A stretch of DNA of 64,000 nt from Dioszegia crocea (Eukaryota; Basidiomycota; Tremellomycetes; Tremellales; Bulleribasidiaceae): the NCBI GenBank assembly GCA_001600615.1, contig BCKK01000001.1:2523039-2587038 (forward strand), given 5' to 3'. Shown piece after piece: positions 33,469 through 45,901 of the stretch. The notes beneath the pieces are model-generated. The model was given only the letters and a program-made list of their open reading frames with translations, did not search any database and had not been told where the DNA came from. The translations under genes were made by a program, and so were the position numbers. Position 1 is the stretch's first letter, and every line of letters begins with the position of its first letter.

Positions 33469-33949
33469 CTAGTACTCTACATCACCCACTGGTGTCTTAT
33501 ACCCTCCTCCTCCACCACCCACACCCCTAAACACCTTACTCAACAACCACAGCAGTACCAATGCGCCAATAACATAAGCTATCAGCCGATATTGTCGCAT
33601 AGCCGATTGACTCGCCATGGATCGATTATGGTGTGCGCGCGTGGAGAAGAGGGAATTTGCGAATGATGAAAAGGAATTAGTCGTTCGGTCTAATTGATCA
33701 TTCTGACCACGAGAGTCATCGAGGATATCTATTGTGACCTGTAAATTCTCAGCCGAAGGTCTAAAGTTGCGCCAATGAAGAACGTACAGATCTTAATGCC
33801 TTTATCTTGCCGTGTAGCGATGTCATCTCTTCTTCATTTTGATTCTCGAGTGTTCGGTCTGTTGCGCTGTGATTGTGAGCTTGATTCGGTGAGACTCGTA
33901 TTGATTACTATGGGATCCAGGGGCATTCTTGGGACACTTACGAAGGCAT
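33469..33949 (-). CDS. BET1: Bet1-type Qc-SNARE
   Basis: Three exons: 33942-33949, 33788-33866 and 33469-33738, encoding 118 residues. The first coding exon is just eight bases. The protein has a SNARE helix with the family core (NEEEMTSLHGKIKALRSVTIDI, then LDRTTNSFSSFANSLFS). A membrane anchor follows (LIAYVIGALVLLWLLSKVF) with a short Gly-rich lumenal tail. Bet1 works in ER-to-Golgi vesicle fusion with Sed5, Bos1 and Sec22. The splice model is supported by unbroken phase across both introns and by the exact match to the Bet1 layout. The tail after the anchor (~17 residues) is longer than in yeast Bet1. A GTCACGTGAC palindrome lies ~240 bases upstream. Confidence 0.88.
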
Positions 33950-34507
33950 GATGAGGGAGGATGTCTTGATTGTGAGGGAACGCCCTTAGTGATCGATGGA
34001 GGTGATTTGACAGGTTTTTTTCTTGGAGTGGCAGGAGGGAATCTTCCTGAATGACTGCTGGCTATGGTTAGGATTCCGAGACGTGGGACGTATGGTATCA
34101 GTTGAGGTGGAGAGAGGGATAGTTGGCGTTCGCTATTCGCGCCGCACTCGGACCTACAGTATTACGTACGCGTCAGGAGTTGCGACAGTCACGTGACTAC
34201 CTATCCTATGAAGCTTGCCTTCCGAGCGGAAAATTTTCCCCTGGATGCACGGGAGACATTGACATCACGCTGAGAACATAGGCCTGCCTGCCTATATGCT
34301 GGTAATATGTGTCTGGGCTTGCGGCCGAAAATGAGGACGGGGTCAGAAGATTAGACAAATGGTAGAAGCTGAAGGGCGAGGGGGCCAGGCCGTGCCGCGC
34401 CGAGCCACTCCTCAGACCTGCGAACGCACAAGCTCCCCCATACTGTATGTGTACAGCAGTGCATACTATGAATGATGATGATGCCCGCAAGAGTGAATAC
34501 AACTGTG
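33950..34507. other. BET1 promoter and IMP3 3' spacer
   Basis: About 560 bases. It contains the 10-bp palindrome GTCACGTGAC at 34188-34197. No gene is recognised. Confidence 0.5.
34188..34197. promoter_or_regulatory. Perfect E-box palindrome GTCACGTGAC (upstream of BET1)
   Basis: A perfect 10-bp palindrome around CACGTG, the core bound by bHLH factors such as Cbf1, Pho4 and SREBP-like proteins in fungi. It lies ~240 bases upstream of the BET1 start. An identical 10-mer occurs at 41781-41790. Confidence 0.6.
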
Positions 34508-35301
34508 TTACAACAAATCGAAATCGTCCAACTGGTACGTTAGCTAAAGGTGCATTTCGAAGGCCTTGCTCAACTCACCTCGTCATTATACTTCATAATG
34601 GTCCGCTTCCTCGCACTGGTGTCGACCCATGTCACGAAGTCCTCCATATGTCTGGTGATGAGCATGGCGGGGTCGGTGATGGGTTGAGGTCCGACGCGGA
34701 TATGACCCTGCTCTATTGTCCGTACTGCCTGCTCGAGTCAGATGATGATCCCAAGTACGCAAGCGTGGCGGAGCTGCCTACTCACATCTGATACAGTCTC
34801 TGACATCTTCAGTCGAGTGACAACAACAGCCAACCTTCTTCGAGCGATTGAAGAGACGGTGACTTTGTTTTCGACCTCTGATGGCTTTGATCCGATTTCT
34901 ACTGGGTAAGCTTGTCGTCGCGGATAAGCGCGCTTGAGCATACCCAGAATACCCATATCGTACAGCTTATTCAACATCTCCGTCTCTTTCTGCTGCCTAA
35001 ATGGGTCCTCGGCCGGTAGGAGCGATAGCCGGTGGATTAGGGAGCGTAGGTTTCCACAGATCTTATTGTACCTTCAAAGCTGTCAGCAACCGTACACTAC
35101 CAACTACAGTGTCTTGCTCACTTGTGATAGTCATCTCGATCCTGTATGTGGTACTTCCGCATCACCTTGACCTCCCTCAGACTCGCATCCTGCTTCCACT
35201 GGCGGAGTCAGCCGCTGTTGACTCTGCGTAGCTATTAAACTCACATTAAGAAAGTCGACCTTCTTGAGGAGCTTCTGCTCATGATGCTTTAATTCTCTCA
35301 T
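34508..35301 (-). CDS. IMP3: U3 snoRNP protein Imp3
   Basis: Six exons: 35245-35301, 35122-35198, 34944-35071, 34786-34901, 34579-34728 and 34508-34531, encoding 183 residues, the same length as I recall for yeast Imp3. The sequence runs [47 protein letters not shown], then the S4-like RNA-binding block [24 protein letters not shown] and [19 protein letters not shown]. It ends with the diagnostic YNDELDDFDLL. Imp3 sits in the small-subunit processome and joins U3 snoRNA to pre-18S rRNA in the nucleolus. The acceptor at about 34898-34904 is a CAGTAG tandem; either choice keeps the frame. Confidence 0.93.
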
Positions 35302-36238
35302 CTTTGCCTACCTGAAGTAAAGGGTATTATTCAGGTGAGGTATACGAGTGATTGAGAGATATAGAGATGCGAGTCGGGGAAAATGAGTCGCCACCCAAAT
35401 TGAGTCAAAATAAGGTGGAGGCCCGTGCGTGCTAGTGGAGGGAGCGAATAAGCCTCTACCTGCCTTTGACGAGCGAAATCTATCTCACCCCCTTGTAGCC
35501 CTCAATTGCCTCCCTGATATTAACGTAGCAAGCCTTACCTTCCCTCTGGTCATCTACCCTCCTCTCCTAGCACAGACACCCCCTCTCCGTCCTCAACCGA
35601 TCCCTCCCTCCCCCCTTTCGACGCGTCCACATCCGATCCCCCGGTCCAATACACCCATCATCGAAACTTCCCGCAAGGCCGGCATCAGACAACCCTTTCC
35701 TATCTTCGGATCCGCCGCTGGCCTACTCGACTCGCCTACTTCCGTCATTGCCTAGATTGGCGTGACAATTATCCCGACCTTACAGGCAGTGATCACTGCC
35801 TATCAGCGTGCGGCGCACCTCATACTCAAGTGCATCAGGACACAGAATTTAGAGCTTGATCTTGAGCCGTTAAACCTAGGACTACAGAGGTGAGTAGGTG
35901 TATTCCACATCGCCTCAACCTCGCCGCCTTCATCTCCGTCTTCGTTCTCGTCTTATCACCTGCTTGGATTTCGATGTCTTCCCCCAAAATTACCCCCGCA
36001 CACCCCTCCTTTCAGCTCCGTTCCCTTCTACTCTTTCCCCTTGCTTTTTATGCCCACTGGCTCGCCATTGCCGCATACAAGTTGAGCAGCACTTAGCGTC
36101 TTCTTGCTGTCTGCATCCATCCTGCCGATCCATCCCCATCATATCTACCCCCAAAACAACGACGTGCTGATGATCGCAGTCCGCCACTTGCCCTCATCAC
36201 CCTTCGCCTCGTCTCCCCGCTCGCATCATCCCCGGAGC
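35302..36238. other. Divergent promoter region between IMP3 and the La-related protein gene
   Basis: About 940 bases of pyrimidine-rich DNA, as expected for leaders of highly expressed genes. No gene with support is seen. Confidence 0.5.
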
Positions 36239-39200
36239 ATGACTGCTGCTCCTACTCATCCTCAGCCAAACGGCTCTGCACCACTGTCACCCACTTCCAC
36301 TTCCGTGTTCAATGCTCTCGGATCGTACGCCGACCGAATCCGCGACAAGGATATGAAGGACGGCCAACTCAGCACGGGCGGCGCCGCCAGCGTCAGCTCG
36401 AAAAAGTCTCCCAAACCCCCGGCGGCCACTGACCTTCCAAATGGCTCCACCTCCACTTCCGTCCAGGCTAGCGGATCATCCTCCGCCAAACCAATCAAGG
36501 CCGATACGATGGCCCCGCCACCAGCACCGAAAGCTGGCTCGTCGTCAAAGCCCCGCGCCGTGAAGGAGAAAGACGCAAAGGAGAACGAGAAGGAGCCGGA
36601 GCCGGCTAAGGAAGAGGAAGCGGCATGGGAGACTGTTCCAGCTGGGAAATCACGGCGGAAAGAGAAGGAGAGCCCGGCGAGTTCAAACTGGCGAGACCGG
36701 CCTAGGGAGCCCAAGGAGAAGAGGGAGTCGAGCGCTTGGAGAAGTGGGGCCGATGACGAAAAGGTCAAAGGGGAAGGGCGGAAGAAGGCTGGACAAAGTT
36801 CGAGCGGGTCTACGGCCACACAGCCAACGTCATCAACGACGAGATCAACAAGTACGCATACCACCCCGTCCACATCCGCACCCACACCCGCCCCTGTCAA
36901 CAGATCCGCTTCGGTCACTCCTGCTTCCACTACGCGGAAAGCATGGGGTATCGTCACGCCCTCTCCTTCCGTCCCGTCCCCCCTTGCCGCATCAACATCA
37001 ACGTCCTCATCCAATCCCCTCCCTGGCCAAACGCAACAAACGCCTATAACGACGCCAGCCCCTAAACCAGCCACCAGTCACACGCCAAAATCTGCCCCAA
37101 CTACCCGCACAGTTACTCCTCCATCCCCTTCCATCACGGGCGCAAGTACGGCCGTGAATGGCAGTGTCGCCAGTCCAAATCTGTCAGCCACGACCGAGAC
37201 GGCAAGTACGGCGACAATGGTCACTCCACACGGCGGGCGAGAAGATGACGAGGATTGGCGCGTGAGGCCAAGGAAGTTGAGTATGGAGATGGTAGAGAAT
37301 GGGAGTCCAACCCCGGCCACGGCCGGCAAAGAGGAATCGGCTGAAAAGGAGAAGGTGGTCGAGCCGGAAATCAAGGAGATTCCCAAGGCTGCAGCGCCAC
37401 CACCTACGAACGCCTGGGCAGAGAGGAAGAAAGCGATGGGGACAAGCGATGCGCCTATATCATCACCATCTCTCCCTGCCTTTCCCGCGGCCACGTCGAG
37501 TGGAAATATCGGAAGCAAAGCCAGCACCGGTGCGCCTTCATCGTCCGCGACCATGGCAAACAAGACTGCCGTACCTGGTAAATCGACCGCTTTACTGTTC
37601 GGCTCGGTGGAGATCAATGAGACAAAGGCTGTGCCTAACGGGCACGCCGAGGGTTCAAGTCCTGGCGCGAGTGGAGAAGCAGGAGTCAAGGTTGGGTCGT
37701 TGAAGAAGAAGAAGCAACCTCTTGCTGCTTCGGGTCCAAGGCATGTGGTGGACACGAATGCGTTCCCGGATCTCGCCCAGGCGGCGAAGCCCAAAAAGGA
37801 GGCGGGCCGAAAGGAGAAGGATTCCGAGGGAAGTGTGGTGGACGATGCGGCTGCGCATGCTGCTCGTGAGTTTACGCGCTGAAACACTCGTTTGTCAAGC
37901 TTACACGATAGGCAAAACGAAATGGACCGCTATCCCTGCAACTGAACTTCTAGCAGCGGCAGACGAAGCCAAACGGCATGCCCAGGCGACCGCTTCACGT
38001 CAGAAGCAACAACAAGCTTCTTCCCATCCCCGTCCCCTCCCCAGCTCAACATCCGGCATTGCCGAGTCCTCATTGTCACATAGCAAGGCACCCCGAAAGA
38101 AATCCCTCGAAACGCGCAAAGCGCGAGTGGCCAGATCGGGGTCGGGCAGCGAAATCCGTCTGCCGCCCAACCCACTGAGGAGAAACAGCGGAAGCACCGT
38201 TGGCGGTGGTGCAGGTGATGCTCTGACCAATGTGGTCAAGCCTGTGTTTGGATCTGTGAATGGCGGAGATGGCGATCAGGGCGCATCGACCCAACAACAA
38301 CAGCGGTCACCTCAGAAGGAGGAAGTCTCATCGGTGCCCATGAGCAATGGGGCGACTTCCGATTCCGTCTCTCGACAGAGCACGAGCGCAAGCCGTCGGT
38401 CCAGCCCTCTCCGACCTCGAACGCAATTACCCTCTCCTAATTCGACCGAACAGAAGGATCAACCCTTACCCCCAATCACCGACATGCCTGGCGTGCGACT
38501 CGGTACTGGGCCACTATCAGCCCATGGAAATGGCAGCATGGGCGGGAATGGCGGCGCGATGGGAAGTAACACTTCCCCAATGCCGCAGTCGGGCTTCCCA
38601 TCGAGCGGGAACGGAACACAGGGTGCGGGTATTCCCCGTCTGACCAAGCCAACTAGGCGGCAGAGCTTTACAGGCCCGCCAAGAGGGCGAGGTGGATACA
38701 GGGGTGGATATCGATCCAGTATGGGAGTGGGTATGGGGGAATCGGGGTATTTGCCAAATGGGCTCAGTAGAGGTGGGGGACATGGTGGATCGGGAGGATT
38801 CCACACCTTCGTGCCCCAGCAACAGCAACATGGGTCCACATCAATGGCTAATGGGGCAAGCAACGGTGGGAGCGGCGGGTACGATCCGTCCAATCAGGTC
38901 ATGTACGCTGTTTGGGACCCGGTGCAGGGGTACGCTATGCCGTCGATATTTGGGACGCCGGGTGGTGCGCAGGGAAGACAGGGCTTGCCATTACCGCCAC
39001 CACCTATGCCTGTCACTCAGTCTGTGGGACTTGATGCGTTGAGATTCTATGTGCTTGGCCAGGTAAGTAATTGCCTTTGACGAGAAGGCACGGTACTGAT
39101 GTGTCCAGGTTGAATACTACTTTTCAATGCAAAATCTCGCCATGGATTTTTTCCTGCGCCAACAGGTGCGCTCTGAAGTGTCTACCGATCCAAGACCCAA

Positions 39201-39793
39201 GCTGACGACTGCAGATGGACTCTGAAGGCTGGATTGACATTTCCATGATTACATCCTTTAATCGAATCAAATCCCTCACTCCCGATCTCACCATCATCAA
39301 AGAAGTCATGCTCCTCTCCTCTATCCTTGAAGTCCGGGAGGACAAGGTCCGTCTATCGCATGGCGAGTCCAAGCGGTGGATACTGCCAGATGCGAAACCC
39401 TCGCCGTTTGTCGATGATGGGAGTAGTGCTGGTAAGGGGGATGAGGATGAGGGCGAGTTGGGACTGATAGGGTATGGATCGATACCGATTGCGAATGGAG
39501 ATGGGGCGGCCGTCATGGGTTTAGGGCTGGAAGGGAGGGAGGTGTTGGTCAAGGGTGTGGAGAATGCGTTGATGAGGCCCCGAGACCCCATTACGGGCTT
39601 GCTGAGCACGCCGTCTGTTGCAACGACAACGACGGAGCTGGAGATGGGTACGGATGCGGGTACGGATGTTGATGAGGCCGAAGGAGATGAGAGGGAGATG
39701 GGGTTGGGACTGATGAAGGATGGCGGAGTCAGAGAGACTACTGGGACGAGCAGCAGTGCGAGTGAGGAGGCGGAGAAGGTTGAGCTGAGATGA
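36239..39793 (+). CDS. La-related RNA-binding protein (LARP, La-motif)
   Basis: Four exons: 36239-37865, 37912-39062, 39109-39165 and 39215-39793, encoding 1137 residues from MTAAPTHPQPNG. An in-frame ATG at 36170 would add 23 residues. Most of the protein is disordered and Ser/Pro/Thr/Gly-rich, with basic patches (SRRKEKESPASSNWRDRP) and an RG-rich stretch (about 800-820). The La motif lies at about residues 915-1000: LRFYVLGQVEYYFSMQNL, AMDFFLRQQMDSEGWIDISM, ITSFNRIKSLTPDLTIIKEV. There is no recognisable RRM after it. This layout fits the LARP1/Slf1/Sro9 group, which binds mRNA ends and regulates translation and stability. The tail is acidic. The two introns flanking the 57-base third exon are placed inside the La motif. 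Confidence 0.88.
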
Positions 39794-40425
39794 GATCGAG
39801 GTGAGTCGTGTGGTGGATGGCTAGCGTCTGTGACGTGGCTGACGGCACGTAGCACATTCCACCCACACCTCCACCACATCGTACCACTTTCATGAACCAC
39901 ACTACATCATTCACCTCATTCCACCCTCACCCATCCCCATATTCTACAAACCATCCGTGACGCCTACATACTCACGACAAAATCTACATTTCAACGAGAT
40001 CACGCACATCACGCCGCCAAGTCATGGAATACACTCGCTCTTCTATCCACTTCCGGGCATACTTTGACCCTCAACACCACCCACATCACTTCGAATCACA
40101 ATCACCACCTTCCCCCAGCCACACGTGGGCCCCTTTCTTGTCATTCCTCCTCAACTTCGCTTTTGTGCCATTTTTTTCACATCATTTTTGCCGGTCTTAC
40201 ATGTTAAATAGGGGTGCTATCAGGGTCATCGCAGCATACATACAAAGGAGGAGAACAGGCAGTATGGGATTGTCATGCAACATTGTGTAGACTGTACTTT
40301 AGCGAGTTGTTGCGTTGGCCCTTGGAGCCCGCTTGGTACACGAAGTGCGGTACAGGCATGAGGTTTCAATTTTTGGCCCTGCTTTGCAAAGTTATATACA
40401 TGTTTTGGAAGGTGAGCAACTAGTA
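39794..40425. other. Convergent 3' spacer
   Basis: About 630 bases between the La-related gene and DIM1, with a long CA/CT-rich stretch (39850-40200). It is probably UTR sequence. No gene is recognised. Confidence 0.5.
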
Positions 40426-41943
<1,518 letters not shown>

Positions 41944-43351
41944 ATGGCTATCAGTAGAGCCGGGATGCGGGCGCGACTCGCAAATCTACACCACACCTAC
42001 AGCCCAAGCCGGTCCCGCTTCTGCTTGGCATTGGCGGTCTTCGGGCTGATTGTCGGTGTGCCCTTCTACGCATCACTTTGGTATACCCGACACGGTCCCT
42101 CCTCGCCCGATCTGTACAAGTACCTCGCCAACACCTACCCTTCTTTATCATCCAAGCTCGTCAATACTCCCCCACCGATCCTCTCTCTGTACAAATCCGA
42201 CTCGCCATTCCTCTTCGCCCCACCCAACCCACTCCCAGCCTTCTCATGTCCGCCCAAGCCCAAAGCACCGGTACTCCTTGCGCTCTACGTCTACTCCAAC
42301 GCCCGCTTTGCAGTGCGTACTGCCAAATATAGAAGGGATGTCATTCGGCGGACGATCTACATGGGCGTTCCGCACGCCTATCGGCATCTCGTCGACGTGA
42401 CGTTCGTGATGGGTCGGAGCTGGGATCCTGCACAGGAGACATTGCATGATAGAGAGGAGAACCGGTACAAGGACATGCTACGTGTTGCTGTGCCTGACGG
42501 AGATGGTGATAGGGGGAAGATGGCGGAATTGCTCAGGGTTATTGGCGGCGACAACGAGAGGGTTGCCCAGTGGGTCGTGTGAGTTGATACCATCTCAATG
42601 GATGATCTTTGCGAAGGGCGTAGCAGCTGACACGAGCAGCAAATGCGATGACGATGTATGTATGGCTGCAAGCCCCGGCTCACCTTTTGCTGACAATGTC
42701 ATATAGGTGCTTCCTATACTTCCCAATCTATTACCCTATCTCCTCACTTTAGACCCTACAAAGCCGACCATCATTGGTTCCTCCTTTCATCAGAACTTCA
42801 CACTTGCCCCACACTTCTCGAAGCACCTCTACGGGTTCTCATGGGGTATTGTCCGAGCAGTAACAGAAGCCCACATGCGCGATGATGAGAAGAACAGGGA
42901 TATGGAAGAAGGGCTATACGCTGGGAATCTCATGGTGAGCCACGATTGTCAAATCATGGACCATTCTTCACTCACGACGCTTTCAGAACTCTCTTCCTTC
43001 CCAACCAGGTCACGAGTATGTTGCACCGGGCACAACACCCCGTGTGAACCCTCATCCCGTCTCGCCCGACCCGAGGACAGGCCTCATTTGGGCAGACGTG
43101 GGACCGAAGATCTCGCCATGGGGCGACTATTGGGCAGCGAAGGGAGACGAGGCGCTGGCATGGTACGGGATGCAGGATGATCATGTGAGTGACGCAGCTT
43201 GCGATGCCTCGACTCATAGCTCATCAGCCAGGAATATGAAGATCTCGCTGTAGCTCACGCTATCAAAGATATGCATGCGGCGGGGAGGAGGTATATGTGG
43301 GAAGTGCCGGAAGAGTTGAAGTATCTGAAGCTAGATTGTGAAGGTTCATAA
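41944..43351 (+). CDS. Type II membrane glycosyltransferase, GT31-like
   Basis: Five exons: 41944-42578, 42640-42655, 42707-42934, 42987-43184 and 43232-43351, encoding 398 residues. A signal anchor lies at residues ~26-50 (CLALAVFGLIVGVPFYASLWY) with a short basic cytosolic tail, as in Golgi transferases. The catalytic region has ARFAVRTAKYRRDVIRRTIYMG, then VDVTFVMG, and the metal/nucleotide-sugar motif KCDDDV (Asp215-217). This order (R..IR.T, VFV.G, DDDV) is that of the beta-1,3-galactosyltransferase family GT31. The DDD motif lies on a 16-base micro-exon. The later half (SFHQNFTLAPHFSKHLYGFSWGI, GLIWADVGPKISPWGDYWAAKGD) is not one I know from studied enzymes. It probably acts on glycans or capsule-like polysaccharide in the Golgi; the linkage is unknown. 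Confidence 0.75.
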
Positions 43352-43512
43352 GCTGTCATGATGTATAGAGGGCCAATCTTTGCGCTAGTCATTCGGAAAG
43401 GCTACTGCTTCACCTGGTCGTACATTGCTGGCTATTCTGAGTCTAGATCTCGGTCATGAACGCGATGTACACTCCGATCCCGTTTGAGCTTCTCTCAACG
43501 CCGCTTTCTCCA

Positions 43513-45355
43513 CTACCTATGCTTTGACTCCTTTCGTGGACTGGGGTCGATCTTCCGAGTAGGATCTTGGTACTGTTTGACCATCTCGTCCGTGACCATA
43601 GCCCGAACCTGGAGTCGTCAGTAATCTCAACAGACAGTCAAGCCGATCCTGTCAGGGTATACGCTCACCTTTTGGAACTCCGCGACCACTTCCTGTAACT
43701 TCTTGATACAGAGATCCTTCATTTCCACAGTACTGACCGATCCCGCACGATAATCCTGGGTGACGATCAGCGGCAAACTTGCACCAATACGCCACAGACA
43801 CGCTAGACTCACCTTTGCCAGCTGTTCCATCAACTCATCGCTCTCCTCAAAGAAGCTCAGGTACTGATAAGCGACATCGACATCTGGATCGCCTCCCAGT
43901 CGCCTATGTTCTTCCTGGGTCGCTCTCCCACCTGAGAAAGCGTGCGACCTGATTTTCTTGTGTATCGTCTTAGGATCGTCCGACATGAATATCGCGGTGT
44001 TCTCGCGTGAGGCAGACATCTTTGTCGTTGCGCCCTGCAGGGCGGGCAAGAACTTGGTGTGGATCAGACAGGGCTTTTGGTAGCCTAATTTCTCAGCGGC
44101 ATCCCGTGTGAGCAGGAACTATCTGGTCAGCTACGAGTAGAACAGTGTCCAGAGCCGACACTCACATATGGGTCTTGATCGATCGCGCAGGGGATCAGAC
44201 AGGGTATATCAGTACGTTCGCCGAAGATCTGAGGGAACGAGTTTGAGAATGCTGGGCAAGCCTGAATAGCCGCAAAGTGGTACATGCCGACGTTGTCACT
44301 GTAAGTCATTGTCAGCGAAATCCGAAGGGGTGGATATCCGCAGTAGTGCGAGATCGGGAGACAAGAGACTCACGAGTCGGTGAACCCAAAGACGTGCCTG
44401 CTCTGGTTGAGCGTGACTGTCTTCGCGAAGAGTACCATATTCTGGTAGAATGGAGCACTTGCTTGATCAGCGTTAGTCTCCTCCTATATCAAGCGGGCGA
44501 GACAGAGACGAGGCAGCGTACGACATGGCCAGAGTATCCTGGAAGATGAAGGTCTTGTCAGGGTTGAAGCCACACGCAATCGTGTCTTTGATATTGTCCA
44601 CCGCCAATAGCTGGTAATGTTTCAACAGGTCGAGTGGCCGTTCACCTTTGATGTCTTTCATCACCTTCGCCTGCTTCTTGACATCTCGCTCGAGGAGATA
44701 CTTCTCGTCATCTGGAAAGGCTCAGCTCGGAAGTACTGCCTTCTCCCCTCGGAATCTCTCTCACCAGTGATCTGAATTATAAGCGGAACATTGAACACCT
44801 TTTGCAGCCATCTGTATGACACGTCAGCACATAGTGTACTCCTATCTTTCGAGTAATTACTCACGCAGTAAACATGAATGGGATCATATGGCCCAGATGT
44901 AGCGAATGAGAGGAGGGCCCTCTGCCAGTATACAGATAGAACGGCTGGCCTTGTTCATGTCGAGTAAGGATCGTGTCAAGGTCTCTGATACTACTTAGTT
45001 ATAATTTCTGGTGATTGTGAAACGCATCTGCAGACGATTAGGGGAATGCTCACCGGTGCGAAAAGAATGTGCCACGACGCAGGAGTGGATGAGGCCTATG
45101 ACTCGTGACAACTTCGAAGCGATGCAATAGCTCAGCCGAGATCTTAGAAGCGCCGAATTGGGCGACAATCTTGTCGTAGTCGCTGAGCAAATGTCAGCGG
45201 GTGGTCGGAGCACCGAGAACAAAGGCAGGTTGTTGCAAAACTCACACACCCAGATCCTTCCCATCGACGTCCACCTCACCTTGCACGTCGAAAGGCGTTA
45301 TCACTTGATGCTTAGCCTGTCTAGCGCTGTGGGTGTCCTTGATATTGCACGACAT
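43513..45355 (-). CDS. Tryptophanyl-tRNA synthetase, short tandem copy (A)
   Basis: Ten exons: 45246-45355, 45054-45182, 44865-44984, 44765-44811, 44522-44711, 44374-44457, 44166-44298, 43813-44118, 43669-43755 and 43513-43608; 433 residues. It has a eukaryotic class I Trp enzyme layout: [14 protein letters not shown] at the start of the conserved core, [19 protein letters not shown] with HLGH at 109-112 as the HIGH motif, [51 protein letters not shown], and KMSAS at 304-308. All catalytic motifs are intact. It charges tRNA-Trp. Exon lengths 129-120-47-190-84-133-306-87 match the neighbouring copy B exactly. It lacks B's long N-terminal extension and starts [12 protein letters not shown]. It could serve as a stress-induced or drug-tolerant isoform, which is inference. 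Confidence 0.93.
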
Positions 45356-45901
45356 AGCTTCGTCACTATGGTCTTGGACGAGATCTGCTGAGTGGGTGTG
45401 GTAGGCGGGCAAAACGTGAGATGGCGACAGGTTCGAGGCGAGTAGTAGGGACCGCAATCCATGTCACTCTGCCGGTCCCTCTCCTCCGATGTCCATATTC
45501 GCGACAAAGGAGGCGCGCAGAATGGAGGCGCGAGCACGACATCGCATCGTCAAAGGTGGCATGCCCGCTAGCGGCGCTACAGTTGTCTTCAGTGAGACAA
45601 AGTTTATCGTATCGTTTAACGCTCTCCGGCGGAGGGCGGCACTCGATATTCTGGCTAGCCGCATCAGTTGCCCAGATACCATGTAATTTTATAGGCAGGG
45701 GAATGTCACATACCAAAACTGTACATAAAGGTCCCTCAAGATTGTCGATTGCCATTGATTCAGCCTCTCAGTGTGAGTCATTGTGTTAAGGCCCTTAAAG
45801 CAGGCTGCCAAGACCGCAATCATTCGACCGTTTCATCTGCTGTACATACGTTATAGTGAGATGAAATCCGTCTATACACATCCGACGCAAGCCTCGACCT
45901 C
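45356..45901. other. Spacer between the two TrpRS genes
   Basis: 546 bases that must contain the promoter of copy A and the 3' UTR of copy B. Short open frames occur but none is convincing. Confidence 0.5.

Noticed and set aside
34944..34977. Reading IMP3 straight through its fourth block without an intron
   Set aside because: Read-through inserts a basic stretch absent from the family; the GTATGC...CAG intron restores the conserved spacing and a 183-residue protein.
36262..37887. Two long minus-strand frames (270 and 269 codons)
   Set aside because: They are antisense shadows of the Ser/Pro-rich La-related protein; no motif, start context or splice pattern supports them.
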